From Deltaproteobacteria bacterium (GTDB lineage: Bacteria > Desulfobacterota > Desulfomonilia > UBA1062), in NCBI GenBank assembly GCA_015486075.1, contig WFSG01000018.1:1-64000 (forward strand): a DNA stretch of 64,000 bases, written 5' to 3'. Within the stretch, counting starts at the first letter, position 1, and the number at the start of each line of letters is the position of its first letter. Under the pieces are notes generated by a model. It worked only from the letters and a program-made list of their open reading frames with translations, did not search any database and had not been told where the DNA came from. Of this stretch, positions 24,472-34,500 are shown piece after piece. A program made the position numbers and the translations under genes.

Positions 24472-26229
24472 CTATTGTTTAGTGGAAAGCAAGGTCTGAA
24501 GCATCTCATCGGATATGGATATTAGTTTTGCAGCTGCCTGATATGAGTGCTGGAATTTCAGCAATTGTGCCATCTCTTCATCCAGGTTTACCCCTGTTAT
24601 ACTTTCTTTTCTCTTTGTATATTGCGAGAGCAACGTGTCATTGTATTTTTCGTTCATCTGTGCGTTTTGAACGTGCACCCCCACGTCCGATACAAAAGAG
24701 CTATAATAGCTATCAAGGGTTGTATTCATACCATCGATATTAATTACTGCATCTTGTAAGCCGTAGATGCCTAGAGCCACTTGGTTGTCTCCTGGAGCAA
24801 TCTTTTTGTTTTCATCCAGATGCCCTGCTGATATCGCTTGGGGGTTGGATTCAATTGATGGATTAAGGCCAATGGTCTGGGTGAAATCGCCGGCGCTTTC
24901 ATTCCAGTCAAAGAATGTGTTTATTCCAAGTATTGCAAGGGCATTATTATTGTCTGCACCGTCAGTAGGATTGATGGCAAAGGTATATCCACTGTCAGAT
25001 GTTATGGAGAGTTTGTTGCTTGAGTTAATGGCTGCATTCATGTGTGATATAGAGTTTATGTCATTTATAAGGTCAGCAACGGTTGCCCCGGAAGCAAGGG
25101 TGATCGGGTTGTCCGAGACCACGTTACCATCTTGGTCATACACCACTATGTCAAAGCTCCCTCCAGGATTGAACCTGTCGCTAAATTTGAAGTCAGTATC
25201 TATTACATCGGACGCACTGACATCTGCTGTGCTGGTAAGAGAACTAAGCGACGATAGGCCTGTGCCCTCTGAATGAAGAGAGTTTACCTGCCAGATAAGT
25301 TCCTTGGTAAACGTGTTCATAGAGCTTATGTACGAGCCTATCCTGTTATCCCTCACATCCACCCAACCTGCAAGCTTACCCTTATCTAGCCTGTTAGTTA
25401 TATTGACTTGGCGTCCAGAATGGTCATTCCAGAAGATCTGGCTATAATCGGTTGGTGTACCATCTGTATCCTGCTTTGTAGTGCTTAAATGGTATGTCTC
25501 GTTACCCAGCACAAGGGGAGTACCACCCAGGATGTATACCATAACCTGTCCGCTTTTCTGCTCTTCGTAGTAGGATATGCCCATATATTCGGAGAGCTGC
25601 TCTAAGAGCATGTCTCTCTTGTCACGGAGATCGTTGGCATTGATCATCCCCTTTACTTCAACATTGGATATCTGCTGGTTCAAATCTGCTATCTCGTCTA
25701 TCGTGGTGTTTATCTTTTTAACGGATGCCTGGATGTTGCTATCTAGATGTCTCTGGTAGGCCCTTAGATCGTAGTCAATGGACTTTATGGCCTGGACCAG
25801 GTTTGTTGTTTTGGCGAGCAAGGCATCCCTCTCCGGCAAGCTGTCGGGATTGTTGGCAAGGTCACTCCACGCATTCCAAAATTCACCTGTAAGATTGTTT
25901 ATGCCTGTATCATTACTTTCATTAAAAATCATCTCTATTTCTTCAAGTGCATCTTTTTGCGCACTGTACTTGCTGTAGTCAGATTTTTTTTCGCATACCT
26001 GCTCGTTCAGGAAATAATCGTAAGCCCTTTGGACCTCGGCTGCCCTAACACCCGTGCCGATCTGACCTGGACCCATTGTAATGGGATTGTTTGCCTCGAG
26101 CCTGAGACTTTGCTTTGAATATCCAGGTGTATTGGCATTGGCTATGTTGTTGGATGTGATCTCCATGGCGAGCTGGCTTGCATAAAGTGCCCACCTCGCA
26201 ATATTAAGCGCACCACTGATGCCTGGCAT
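24472..26229 (-). CDS. flgK: Flagellar hook-associated protein 1, FlgK
   Basis: A 585-residue hook-filament junction protein. The N-terminus has the rod/hook signature NNIANANTPGYSKQ (about 27-40), and the C-terminus has the coiled heptads LLKFQHSYQAAAKLISISDEML (about 555-576) that pack in the junction. The middle (about 180-500) is variable. The gene follows flgN by 1 base. flgL, its partner at the junction, is absent here and must be elsewhere. Length and both terminal motifs are normal. Confidence 0.95.
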   Translation of the reverse strand: MPGISGALNIARWALYASQLAMEITSNNIANANTPGYSKQSLRLEANNPITMGPGQIGTGVRAAEVQRAYDYFLNEQVCEKKSDYSKYSAQKDALEEIEMIFNESNDTGINNLTGEFWNAWSDLANNPDSLPERDALLAKTTNLVQAIKSIDYDLRAYQRHLDSNIQASVKKINTTIDEIADLNQQISNVEVKGMINANDLRDKRDMLLEQLSEYMGISYYEEQKSGQVMVYILGGTPLVLGNETYHLSTTKQDTDGTPTDYSQIFWNDHSGRQVNITNRLDKGKLAGWVDVRDNRIGSYISSMNTFTKELIWQVNSLHSEGTGLSSLSSLTSTADVSASDVIDTDFKFSDRFNPGGSFDIVVYDQDGNVVSDNPITLASGATVADLINDINSISHMNAAINSSNKLSITSDSGYTFAINPTDGADNNNALAILGINTFFDWNESAGDFTQTIGLNPSIESNPQAISAGHLDENKKIAPGDNQVALGIYGLQDAVINIDGMNTTLDSYYSSFVSDVGVHVQNAQMNEKYNDTLLSQYTKRKESITGVNLDEEMAQLLKFQHSYQAAAKLISISDEMLQTLLSTKQ

Positions 26230-26230
26230 A

Positions 26231-26710
26231 TCAAGTCCCCCCTTTTGTGCTACTACTGGAACTGTTTGCTACCATGCCTGACCTTGTGTAAGTGTTTTCT
26301 TTGATTTGTATGAAAGGTTTTAATTGTTCGTCTATCTCCCTGAGTCGCCTTTCTACCAGTGTTTTAGATATCTTGTTTAGACCTGATACCTTTCTCCACA
26401 GTGTTATCAGTTCCTGCTGAAGGGTTCTTAGCCCTGGGGCATCTGCAGGTCTAATAGACAGATTGTAGTAGGCTCTATTATTGCGTCTGTCCTTTGCAAT
26501 CCTGTCAATAATGGCTTGTTTCCGAGGAAGAGATTCCTCGAGTGAGTCTACATTACCCCCTATGATATCTTCCACCTCCTGCTCCATTATGCCCAAGAGT
26601 TCGGATACCAGTCTTTTCTCGTATGACAGCACGTCTCCAATGTCCTTGCTTTTCATGGTTCTATCTCTCCCATTCATATTTTTATCGGCAGAATAAAAGG
26701 GACTCTCCAT
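26231..26710 (-). CDS. FlgN-like flagellar export chaperone
   Basis: A 159-residue, mostly helical protein with two coiled-coil stretches (about 25-70 and 85-135) and a serine-rich tail. FlgN is a cytoplasmic chaperone for FlgK and FlgL. Sequence conservation in the family is low, so the call rests on size, helical character and position between flgJ and flgK, which is the usual place. The ATG overlaps the flgJ stop by one base (TAATG). A later ATG (MKSKDIG, about residue 19) is a possible alternative start. Confidence 0.7.
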   Translation of the reverse strand: MESPFYSADKNMNGRDRTMKSKDIGDVLSYEKRLVSELLGIMEQEVEDIIGGNVDSLEESLPRKQAIIDRIAKDRRNNRAYYNLSIRPADAPGLRTLQQELITLWRKVSGLNKISKTLVERRLREIDEQLKPFIQIKENTYTRSGMVANSSSSSTKGGT

Positions 26711-26985
26711 TATGTTTTCCTGGCTTGCTGGATCTGGTTATAAAGTATGGACCCTATTCCTAGGCCGTTACCCTTAGAGATCTCTTTTGCTATGTTTAAG
26801 TAAAGCATATCTTTGTAAATGCTTCCTGCTAGTCCATCACCTAGGAAACCCTCAGGTACGCTTTTTCCCATGACCTTCATAAGCTGGTAGGTAAATATGG
26901 ACTCGAACTCCTGACATGCCTGCTTTAATGCCTTGCTAGGATCAGTTTCTTTTAGATGATAAAGCTGGGATATCTCTTTTATCAT
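26710..26985 (-). CDS. Rod-binding protein, FlgJ N-terminal domain only
   Basis: A 91-residue protein matching the rod-binding half of FlgJ: FESIFTYQLMKVMGKSVPEGFLGDGLAGSIYKDML, then IAKEISKGNGLGIGSILYNQI. Enterobacterial FlgJ carries a C-terminal muramidase domain that opens the wall for the rod. It is missing here, as in most bacteria with a short FlgJ, so a separate lytic enzyme must do that job. The gene overlaps flgI upstream by 4 bases and the flgN-like gene by one. Confidence 0.88.
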   Translation of the reverse strand: MIKEISQLYHLKETDPSKALKQACQEFESIFTYQLMKVMGKSVPEGFLGDGLAGSIYKDMLYLNIAKEISKGNGLGIGSILYNQIQQARKT

Positions 26986-28070
26986 ATTATCTCCAGTTCA
27001 GCATGCAAGGCACCTGCTGCCTTTATGGCCTGTAGTATGACGATAAGATCCCTGGGGGTTACGCCTATTGCATTAAGTGCGCTTACTAGGTCACCTATGG
27101 TTGCCCCTTTTGGTAGCAAGACTAGATTTCTTCCGCCCTCGGATACCCTAACGCCTGTTTTTGGCGTTATAACGGTTCTTCCAGTAGAAAAAGGTGTTGG
27201 CTGTGATACTTGTGGTGCCTCTGTTATCTTTATGCTCAGGTTTCCATGTGCAATGGCAACGGTAGATATCCTGACATCTTTGCCCATTACAACAGTCCCT
27301 GTCCTCTCGTTTACGATTACCTTTGCACGGGAGTCTGGCACAACGTTTATACCCTCTATAAGGGATATAAAATCTACCACGTTTTTTGTGTATTTTTTTG
27401 GCACCCTAACCGTTACGGTAGAGATGTCTTCAGCCTGTGCCACGTGAAGCCTGACATATGAGTTGATAGATTTTGCCAGCCTGTGGGCAGTAGTAAAGTC
27501 AGGGTCATCAAGCAGTAGCTTTATCTTGTTATTAAACTTGAACTCTAGCGAGCGTTCCAGTACAGCCCCGTTGGGTATTCTTCCGGCAGTAGGAAAGTTC
27601 TTGGTAACACCTGTGCCTGATGCACCTGATACTGCAAATCCACCCACAGACACCGGGCCCTGTGCCATGGCATACACCTTGCCATCAGGGCCGTATAGAG
27701 GGGTTGATATAAGGGTTCCGCCTGCCAGGGATGTTGCGTCACCTATGGAGGATATTGTGCAGTCCAACATCTGGCCGCTTTTTGCAAATGGTGGCATGGT
27801 TGCTGTCACAACAACGGCGGCAACGTTCTTTACCTTCAGGAGGTCTGGGTCTACAATTATGCCCATATACTTGAGCATGTTAGCAAGAGATCGTATAGTA
27901 AACTCCGAGCCAGCCTTGTCTCCTGTACCGTTTAGCCCCACTACGAGACCGTAACCCAGTATTTTGTTCTCTCTTACACCCTGTATTTCCACGAGGTCCT
28001 TTACCCTTACCCCTAGCACCGGGGTTGACAACGTCGTAATACTAATCAGCAATATTAATAATTTTTTCAT
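26982..28070 (-). CDS. flgI: Flagellar P-ring protein FlgI
   Basis: A 362-residue periplasmic ring protein. Signal peptide MKKLLILLISITTLSTPVLG (1-20), then VRVKDLVEIQGVRENKILGYG, LVVGLNGTGDK and TISSIGDATSLAGGTL, all typical of FlgI. It forms the bushing around the rod in the peptidoglycan layer, assisted by FlgA. The ATG at 28070 is preferred over an upstream start at 28091, because the GAGGTG ribosome site lies 6 bases before it and the shorter product begins directly with the signal peptide. It starts 8 bases after the flgH stop. Confidence 0.95.
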   Translation of the reverse strand: MKKLLILLISITTLSTPVLGVRVKDLVEIQGVRENKILGYGLVVGLNGTGDKAGSEFTIRSLANMLKYMGIIVDPDLLKVKNVAAVVVTATMPPFAKSGQMLDCTISSIGDATSLAGGTLISTPLYGPDGKVYAMAQGPVSVGGFAVSGASGTGVTKNFPTAGRIPNGAVLERSLEFKFNNKIKLLLDDPDFTTAHRLAKSINSYVRLHVAQAEDISTVTVRVPKKYTKNVVDFISLIEGINVVPDSRAKVIVNERTGTVVMGKDVRISTVAIAHGNLSIKITEAPQVSQPTPFSTGRTVITPKTGVRVSEGGRNLVLLPKGATIGDLVSALNAIGVTPRDLIVILQAIKAAGALHAELEII

Positions 28071-28078
28071 GCTACACC

Positions 28079-28777
28079 TCAAAACGGCCATACCTTATCA
28101 ACGAGCCTTGAGAGCCAGCCCCTTTCCTCCTGGTCCCCAATTATTCCAGAGCCGTAGTATGCGAGCCTTAGGTCTGCTATGTAACTGGATTGTATCGTGT
28201 TATTGCCACTTATGTCCTCTGGCCTGATGATGCCGGAAAGTATTATGTACTGGGTTTCATGATTGAGTCGTATCTGTTTTTTACCGCGTATAAACATGTT
28301 GCCAGACGGCAGTATGCGCACTATCCTTGCGGCTACAGTTGCTTGTACATCACCTGTCCTGGATGTCTTGCCGTCGCCCTCAAATTCAGAATCCGTATGT
28401 GCCGTTATACCTGGGTTAAGATTTGTTCCGTTAACAGAGGCATGGTTGAGGGGTAGACCAACCAGGTTGCCGATGGAGTTAACAACGTCGTTGGTCCGCT
28501 TTGTCTTTGTCTTTGCCTCTTTGTGGCCCGAAGAATTTTCTATTATCTGGACCTGTACTATGTCTCCAACGTTTTTAGCCTTTAGGTCCGAGTAAAGGTT
28601 AACGAACTTATATCTAGGTGACCACAGGGATCCAGGGGGGGTCAGCCTTTCACCAGGTGCTTCTGCGGGTATTGCCAGCTCATCTGGCTTTACAGGGAAC
28701 TCTGCCTGATACGCACAGCCGGTTAATAAGGCTACCGTACATAGAATGCACAAAATGCCAGCCATCTTTATCTTCAT
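28079..28777 (-). CDS. flgH: Flagellar L-ring lipoprotein FlgH
   Basis: A 232-residue lipoprotein. Signal peptide with lipobox LLTGCA (Cys21), then SLWSPRYKFVNLYSDLKAKNVGDIVQVQI, the conserved FlgH start, and FEGDGKTSRTGDVQATVAARIVRILPSGNM (about 133-162). It forms the outer-membrane ring of the flagellum. Its presence confirms a Gram-negative envelope. It lies between flgA and flgI with short gaps, in the standard order. Confidence 0.95.
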   Translation of the reverse strand: MKIKMAGILCILCTVALLTGCAYQAEFPVKPDELAIPAEAPGERLTPPGSLWSPRYKFVNLYSDLKAKNVGDIVQVQIIENSSGHKEAKTKTKRTNDVVNSIGNLVGLPLNHASVNGTNLNPGITAHTDSEFEGDGKTSRTGDVQATVAARIVRILPSGNMFIRGKKQIRLNHETQYIILSGIIRPEDISGNNTIQSSYIADLRLAYYGSGIIGDQEERGWLSRLVDKVWPF

Positions 28778-28786
28778 AATCTACTC

Positions 28787-29746
28787 CTAGAACTCAACCC
28801 GTACCCGCGAAGCAGCCACAACAGTACCAAAAACCTGCCTTCCCGATGAGAGATTCTTAACCGGAATGGTGTCCTTGATATAGCCGTCTCGTAACGCGAT
28901 ACCTTTGTCTGATACGACGATATTGTTCCCCACGGCCTCTATTAGAACAACCTGGCCGCGTGATATAACCGGAGGCTTTTCTATGTTGGATGCGAGGATG
29001 GGTTGATCCTTTTTTATGTATGTCTTTGCCCTCATACCTATGCAATCCCTTGGATCCATTACGAGAGCTGGCCAGTGTGATATATCCAGATGCTTTATGT
29101 ACAGGTCATTTTTCGTAATGACACGTCCACGGCTTATGGTATGCCTGGGAACAGGTATATCCGTCCTAAAGGTTATGAAGGCACTTACATGGACGATTTT
29201 CCTGTCAAGCATATCCCTCCCAAATATGATGGATCCTGACGTGGGACCTATAAACCTGCTCCTTTGACTAAATTTCACGAAGCAGCTTTTGCTCGCCTCT
29301 TCAGGTACCCGTACCTTTAAAGGGGCGTTGAAATTCTTGATTTTTATTTCGCCTCTGTGATGCCAGGGGTTCTTAGCTATCAAGGTTTTTGTGAAGATGT
29401 TTTGGAGCGTTTGCTTGGATATATTCACATAACTGCGCATAATACGTATTTCATCGGGCCCGTACATCTGGATTTTATCTTTGTAGCTGGAGACAATCTT
29501 GTCCTTTATATACCTCTTGGAAAGGAGAACGTGATCCAAGTTCCGGGGGAACTTTGCTATTAGCATACTTGATAGTTTCAGAGTCACGTCTCCTCTTACT
29601 TTTGCTATGTCTCCAAGGTGAATCAAGCGGCTTTTTACCTTGGCCTGGTCTTTTAGCATTACCAGGGTTTTTGCGTGTACAGGGGAGGACATTAAAAGGA
29701 GTGTTAACGCCAGGATCGTGCCTATATATGGGATAAGTCTATTCAT
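28787..29746 (-). CDS. flgA: Flagellar P-ring assembly chaperone FlgA
   Basis: A 319-residue exported protein with signal peptide (1-25). The SAF domain and C-terminal part carry PVPRHTISRGRVITKNDLYI (about 198-217) and ALVMDPRDCIGMRAKTYIKKDQPI (about 226-249), the FlgA signature. FlgA helps FlgI form the P ring. It is longer than the E. coli protein (219 residues) because of about 100 extra N-terminal residues with a SAF-like start, a length common in deltaproteobacteria. It sits 9 bases after the flgG stop. Confidence 0.9.
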   Translation of the reverse strand: MNRLIPYIGTILALTLLLMSSPVHAKTLVMLKDQAKVKSRLIHLGDIAKVRGDVTLKLSSMLIAKFPRNLDHVLLSKRYIKDKIVSSYKDKIQMYGPDEIRIMRSYVNISKQTLQNIFTKTLIAKNPWHHRGEIKIKNFNAPLKVRVPEEASKSCFVKFSQRSRFIGPTSGSIIFGRDMLDRKIVHVSAFITFRTDIPVPRHTISRGRVITKNDLYIKHLDISHWPALVMDPRDCIGMRAKTYIKKDQPILASNIEKPPVISRGQVVLIEAVGNNIVVSDKGIALRDGYIKDTIPVKNLSSGRQVFGTVVAASRVRVEF

Positions 29747-29755
29747 TTTTTAACC

Positions 29756-30547
29756 TTACCTCACAAGGTTATTGGCGATCTGTAGCATAGAATCAGCCGT
29801 TTTTATGGCCTTTGAGTTGATCTCATATGCCCTCTGGCCAGCAATCATATTTATCATTTCCTCCACGGCATCCACATTAGACATCTCAAGGTATCCCTGG
29901 GCAATGGTTCCAAAGTTATCCGTACCAGGAACACCTTCCACGGCATCGCCCGATGAATCAGTGGCTATGTAATAATTTTCTCCAATGGCCTTTAGCCCTG
30001 CCGGGTTTGTGAAAGTATAGATAGGTATACTTCCTGTAGCCAGAACAGTATCTGATGCATCAAGACATGTTATATCTCCATTTTTTGCGATTACAATGTT
30101 GGTCGTGTTTGAAGGCACGCTGAACTCGGGCTGTAGCCTGTCACCCCTGGAATTGACTATGTAGCCGTCCTTGTCCAGCTTGAAGGATCCCTCCCTGGTG
30201 TATACCTCCTGGTTATCCTGGTCAGCTGCTATAACCTTGAAAAAGCCATCTCCTTCTATGGCAAGGTCCAGCTTGTTTTTTGTCTGTATATAGTCACCTT
30301 GGGTAAAAATCTTGCTAACCGCAACAGGTCCTGTGCCCATGCCAACTTCGATGCCCACTGGCACGTACCCACCTGCCGCTGTTTGGCTGCCCAGTTCCTT
30401 GTACGTTGTGTACATCAGGTCCTCGAATTCAGCCCTGCTCTTTTTGAAACTTTCAGTGTTCACGTTAGCAAGGTTATTTGCCATGACATCAATGAGCATC
30501 TGTTGTGCGCTCATTCCTGTTGCAGCTGTCCACATGGCTCTGATCAT
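29756..30547 (-). CDS. flgG: Flagellar distal-rod protein FlgG
   Basis: A 263-residue rod protein. The N-terminal signature NNLANVNTESFKKSRAEFEDL (with MANNLANVNT near 26) and C-terminal MSNVDAVEEMINMIAGQRAYEINSK are diagnostic, and the length matches FlgG. It builds the distal rod outside the inner membrane. The gene follows flgF by 11 bases. The full motif set suggests a working flagellum. Confidence 0.96.
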   Translation of the reverse strand: MIRAMWTAATGMSAQQMLIDVMANNLANVNTESFKKSRAEFEDLMYTTYKELGSQTAAGGYVPVGIEVGMGTGPVAVSKIFTQGDYIQTKNKLDLAIEGDGFFKVIAADQDNQEVYTREGSFKLDKDGYIVNSRGDRLQPEFSVPSNTTNIVIAKNGDITCLDASDTVLATGSIPIYTFTNPAGLKAIGENYYIATDSSGDAVEGVPGTDNFGTIAQGYLEMSNVDAVEEMINMIAGQRAYEINSKAIKTADSMLQIANNLVR

Positions 30548-30558
30548 CTGTTACCTCC

Positions 30559-31296
30559 CTAGGCAAGTATGCCTATATCTCTTATTGACATGGAATAGGT
30601 ATCCTTGAATGTTTTAATTACCTTCTGGAACGACTCGTACGCCCTCTGTGTAGTAATCAGCCCTACCATTTCCTTTACCGCTTCCACGTTTGACATCTCT
30701 AGGCTTCCCTGGGAAATGGAAGGTACATCAATGGGTACTGGCATTCCACCTTTACGTATACCAAAAAGGTTTCTACCTTGTTTTATCAGGTATTTGGGTG
30801 GGATATCTACTACCTTAAGTTTGTCTATTGAGGAACCATTCACCTCGATGTTGCCGTCTGGGGAGATCACCACCTTTCCCTGCTCAAGGGTAATATCACC
30901 GCCTTCGCCCTGGACTGCGTTACCATGGATGTCTACCAGCAGGTTATCCTTTGATATGTGAAAATTACCTGCCCTTGTGTATTTCATGCCTTTGTCCGTT
31001 TTTACCACGAAGAAGCCTTTTCCTATTATGGCTAGGTCAAGCGGGTTACCCGTGTGATGGATAGGACCTTGGGTTGTGTCGACATGTTCTTTTTCCGTAA
31101 TAACATCCAGTGATGTCCTTTTGTACTGGCCCTGTGCCAATGTAGATGTGTCAAGAAGCCTTGCGAACTCTTCAAACGATATATCATCCTTTTTAAAACC
31201 AACGGTGTTTATATTCGCAATGTTGTTAGATATGATATTGAGCCTTTGTTCCATGCACATGGCGCCTGCTGCCGCTGTGTATATGCCTTGATCCAT
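30559..31296 (-). CDS. flgF: Flagellar proximal-rod protein FlgF
   Basis: A 245-residue rod protein homologous to FlgG: NNIANINTVGFKKDDISFEEF near the start and MSNVEAVKEMVGLITTQRAYESFQ near the end. A shorter middle domain separates it from FlgG. It heads the operon flgF-flgG-flgA-flgH-flgI-flgJ-flgN-flgK-csrA. An AGGAGAAGG ribosome site precedes the ATG. A perfect sigma-54 promoter stands 25-40 bases upstream, so this operon belongs to the middle class of flagellar genes. Confidence 0.95.
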   Translation of the reverse strand: MDQGIYTAAAGAMCMEQRLNIISNNIANINTVGFKKDDISFEEFARLLDTSTLAQGQYKRTSLDVITEKEHVDTTQGPIHHTGNPLDLAIIGKGFFVVKTDKGMKYTRAGNFHISKDNLLVDIHGNAVQGEGGDITLEQGKVVISPDGNIEVNGSSIDKLKVVDIPPKYLIKQGRNLFGIRKGGMPVPIDVPSISQGSLEMSNVEAVKEMVGLITTQRAYESFQKVIKTFKDTYSMSIRDIGILA

Positions 31297-31320
31297 ATGC
31301 CTTCTCCTCGGCCATGGAAA

Positions 31321-31336
31321 AGCAACTTCGGTGCCA
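31321..31336 (-). promoter_or_regulatory. Sigma-54 (RpoN) promoter of the flgF operon
   Basis: On the minus strand TGGCAC-N5-TTGCT (31336-31321) matches the -24/-12 consensus perfectly, with GG and GC ten bases apart as required. Transcription should begin near 31312, about 16 bases before the flgF ATG. A perfect inverted repeat CATGCAT/ATGCATG (31346-31367) lies just upstream. Sigma-54 promoters need an enhancer-binding activator. None is encoded in this window. Confidence 0.85.
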
Positions 31337-31522
31337 CGCCTTTCTCATGCATTATTTAGCATGCATGCGTCGTTAAAATGCAGGATACGGAGGAAAGATT
31401 TTCCAGTACCCAACCTTTTTTTCCTACTCGGTCAGGACTGACAAGGGTTTATTTGCCATGCTTGTTATGGGCTTTATTTTTTTGATGGCTTAGTATATCT
31501 ACGGAGTGGAGGGGACAGATAA

Positions 31523-34500
31523 ATGCGCTTGTCGTTTAAGACTAAGATAATATTAATGATTCTGTCAATACTGACTGTTTTCTTTGCCTCCATCATTTGG
31601 GCTTGGCATGTATATGTAAAGCCTGAATACATAAGGACAAAGGTAGAAAATATACTGGCTTCTAGCCTTAATATGCCTGTTTCCATCGAGACCATGAGGG
31701 CCAGGATCTTCCCTTCTTTTGTGTTGAGTGCAGCCAAACTAAAGATAGGTACTCAGGACACTGTGTTATTCGGGGCAGGAAAGGCAGTTGTACGAATCTC
31801 GCTCTGGCGCCTATTAATAGGCCAGGTACGCATTGCAGGTGTATATCTGGACAAACCCTATGTTAAAGTGCATAGTTGGGATGCCTTGAAAAGCCTCAAG
31901 ATAAGGTTACCGAGAAGAAAGAAAAGGCTACCGCGAATCAATGTGGCACATGGAGAGATAGATGGATTTATCAGCGGGCGATATATAAAGATAAAGGACA
32001 TCAATGGTTATATAAGTCGAAGGGGTATCTCTCTATCCGGTGGTATTGCAGGAGGTAATGTTTCTCTCAATGGTTTTGTTGAAAGACCAAGGTGGCGTTA
32101 TTCCTTGTCCATTGATTCACTTGCACTGGGTGACTTGTTTAACAAGCTACGGGGAAAGGCCAATATAAACTTGGAAGGTGAAGTTAAAGATGATGCCGTG
32201 GACATGTCTGCAAGCGCGGAAGTCTCATCCCTTGAGCTCTTATATCCCTCGAGACACGTAGAGCTTGGTGATGTAACCTTGGGTGTTGGTTTCAAGGGTG
32301 ATAAGAATGAACTTTCAATAGACCGTATCTTATTTGACAGTAGCATTATTACCTTGAGGGGGCATGGGGAAGTTAAAGGATTAAAAGAGTTTCATACCGC
32401 GGCGCTGGAACTCGACATGCAGTCAGACGATTTTGACTATGACAATTTTGTGGGTTGCTTGCCAATTGAATATTTCCCCACATGGTTGTCCAAGGTCCTC
32501 GTGTCAAAGATAAGACATGGAAAGTCGAGATTTTCCCACATACACTACAGAGGCCCGCTGGATGCCCTTAAGGATCCTCACCGTCTGTTAGCCGGTCTGT
32601 ACATAAAGGAGATTCTTGATGGACAGTGGTTTAATGAAGGATACACCAATGATACTGTAAAAGGCATTACAGGTTCCTTTGTGCTTAAGGATGGTAACGC
32701 CATATTTGAGAATCTCTCCGGTTACATGGGTAAATCTAGAATAGATAGGGTAGATGTGCGCTTCCTAGATATAGCTAGGCATGGCCTAAGACTGGAGGTA
32801 GAGACCCATCTGAATAAAATGGCCCTTAAAGCTTTTTTACCTGCATGGCGGGCAATAGTAATGCCAGCGAAACTTAACAGACTATTTGCTGGAGTGACTC
32901 ATGTAAGGGGAGGCCGGGTTAGCGGTAACGTAAGGGTGCGCTGGGACAAGCTCTCGGGTAAACCTGCTCAGGTATGTGGTAACGTATACCTTGATAACTG
33001 TACTTTTAATTGGGGAGATATAAGGTTAAGGGAACTCACGTGCAGGGCGGTCTCCAAAGGCTTTGATTCCCCTGTGCTTGTTGATCTGAAAGGCGTGGTA
33101 AATAGTTTGCCTGTGGATTCGCTTAAGATGAGTATGGTCGATCTTTTCGGCAAGAAGACATACACATATACCCTTAGGATGTACGGCATGGGCGTAGGTA
33201 ACGTGTTCCAGGCCAAAGATCATCTTAGGCTTGTAATTAAAGGCACGGGTAGGGGGCCGGCAATTTCAGGTAGTATACAATTGTCTTCTAAGGGATTTAG
33301 TCTTTTTGGCACGCATTACAGGTATGCACATGGCTTTCTTCACGGTCGAGGGAAGCTTAAGGGTAGACTCTTCAATGGATTTGAACTGGATATAAGGGAT
33401 CTATATGTACCTGTTGCAAGGCAGAAACTAGCTCTTAGTATATCTATCACGGGTGCAGGTGGCAGGCTTAAGGTTAAGGGGCCCTTGGCCCTTAACTGTA
33501 TGGATGCGCTGGCTGAAGGGAGGTACCATAGGCTAAAGGGCCTGGTGGATGGGGATGTACTTGTAATCTGGAAGAAGAAGACAAAACCTTACCTGAAAGG
33601 AAAGGTGCGTTTCAGGGATGCTCTTATCTATCAAGGGGATAGACCGGTTGAATTGACAGGGTACGTTATTATGAAAGGGAAAAGGATTAAGAGTACCATG
33701 CTAAACCTGATGGTAGATGGTGTTACTTACCGTGTGTCTGGCTATCTTGATCTGATGAAAAGGCCATATTTTAAAGGAGATATTGATATTGATAACCTTA
33801 GGGTTAACAATGGTAAAACTAGCACTACTCGGGGTCTGTTTGACAGCCTTGATGGAGATGCCAACCTAGATGTAAGCAATATAATCGTACTGGGGATACC
33901 TTTCAAGGAAGGGGAAGCCAGGGCAAGGCTTATCCATGGAAGGTTAAAACTGTCAGGAATTCGATTAAATGGCCTGGAAGGCAACGTGAAGGGTAGCGTG
34001 AGCCTCTGCTCGTTTAGGCCCAAAGAGCTGGACCTGTACCTGGGTCTTAAAGGAGTGGACATGAAAGATTTCTTTGCATCCATTACCGGTGGTACTGGGC
34101 GCATGGAGGGTAAGATGGACCTTATAGGCCACATATGGGGTAAAACGGATTCATTGAACGGTAACCTTGCCTTTTATGCTTCAGACGGCCGTATACTTAG
34201 GTTTAGTCTGCTATCCAAACTATTTAGCATATTGAATGTTTACAAGATACTAAAAACACGCACACTGGATATCTTTGAGCATGGTTTTCCTTACAACTAT
34301 ATTTCTTCCACGTTTACCATAAAGGATGGTGTTATGTTTTTTGATGATTTTCGCCTTGACAGCAACTCATTGCAGTTTTCTGCCATAGGAAGGTATGTAA
34401 TAAAGAAGAAGTACATAGATGCAAGCCTTGGCGTTCAGCCGCTTGAGACATTTGACAAGGCCATAAGTATTATACCTATCATAGGATGGGTCATAACCGG

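Noticed and set aside
31346-31367. CATGCAT/ATGCATG repeat as a terminator
   Set aside because: The stem is AT-mixed, has no T run on either side and no upstream gene in the right direction; a protein-binding site is more plausible.
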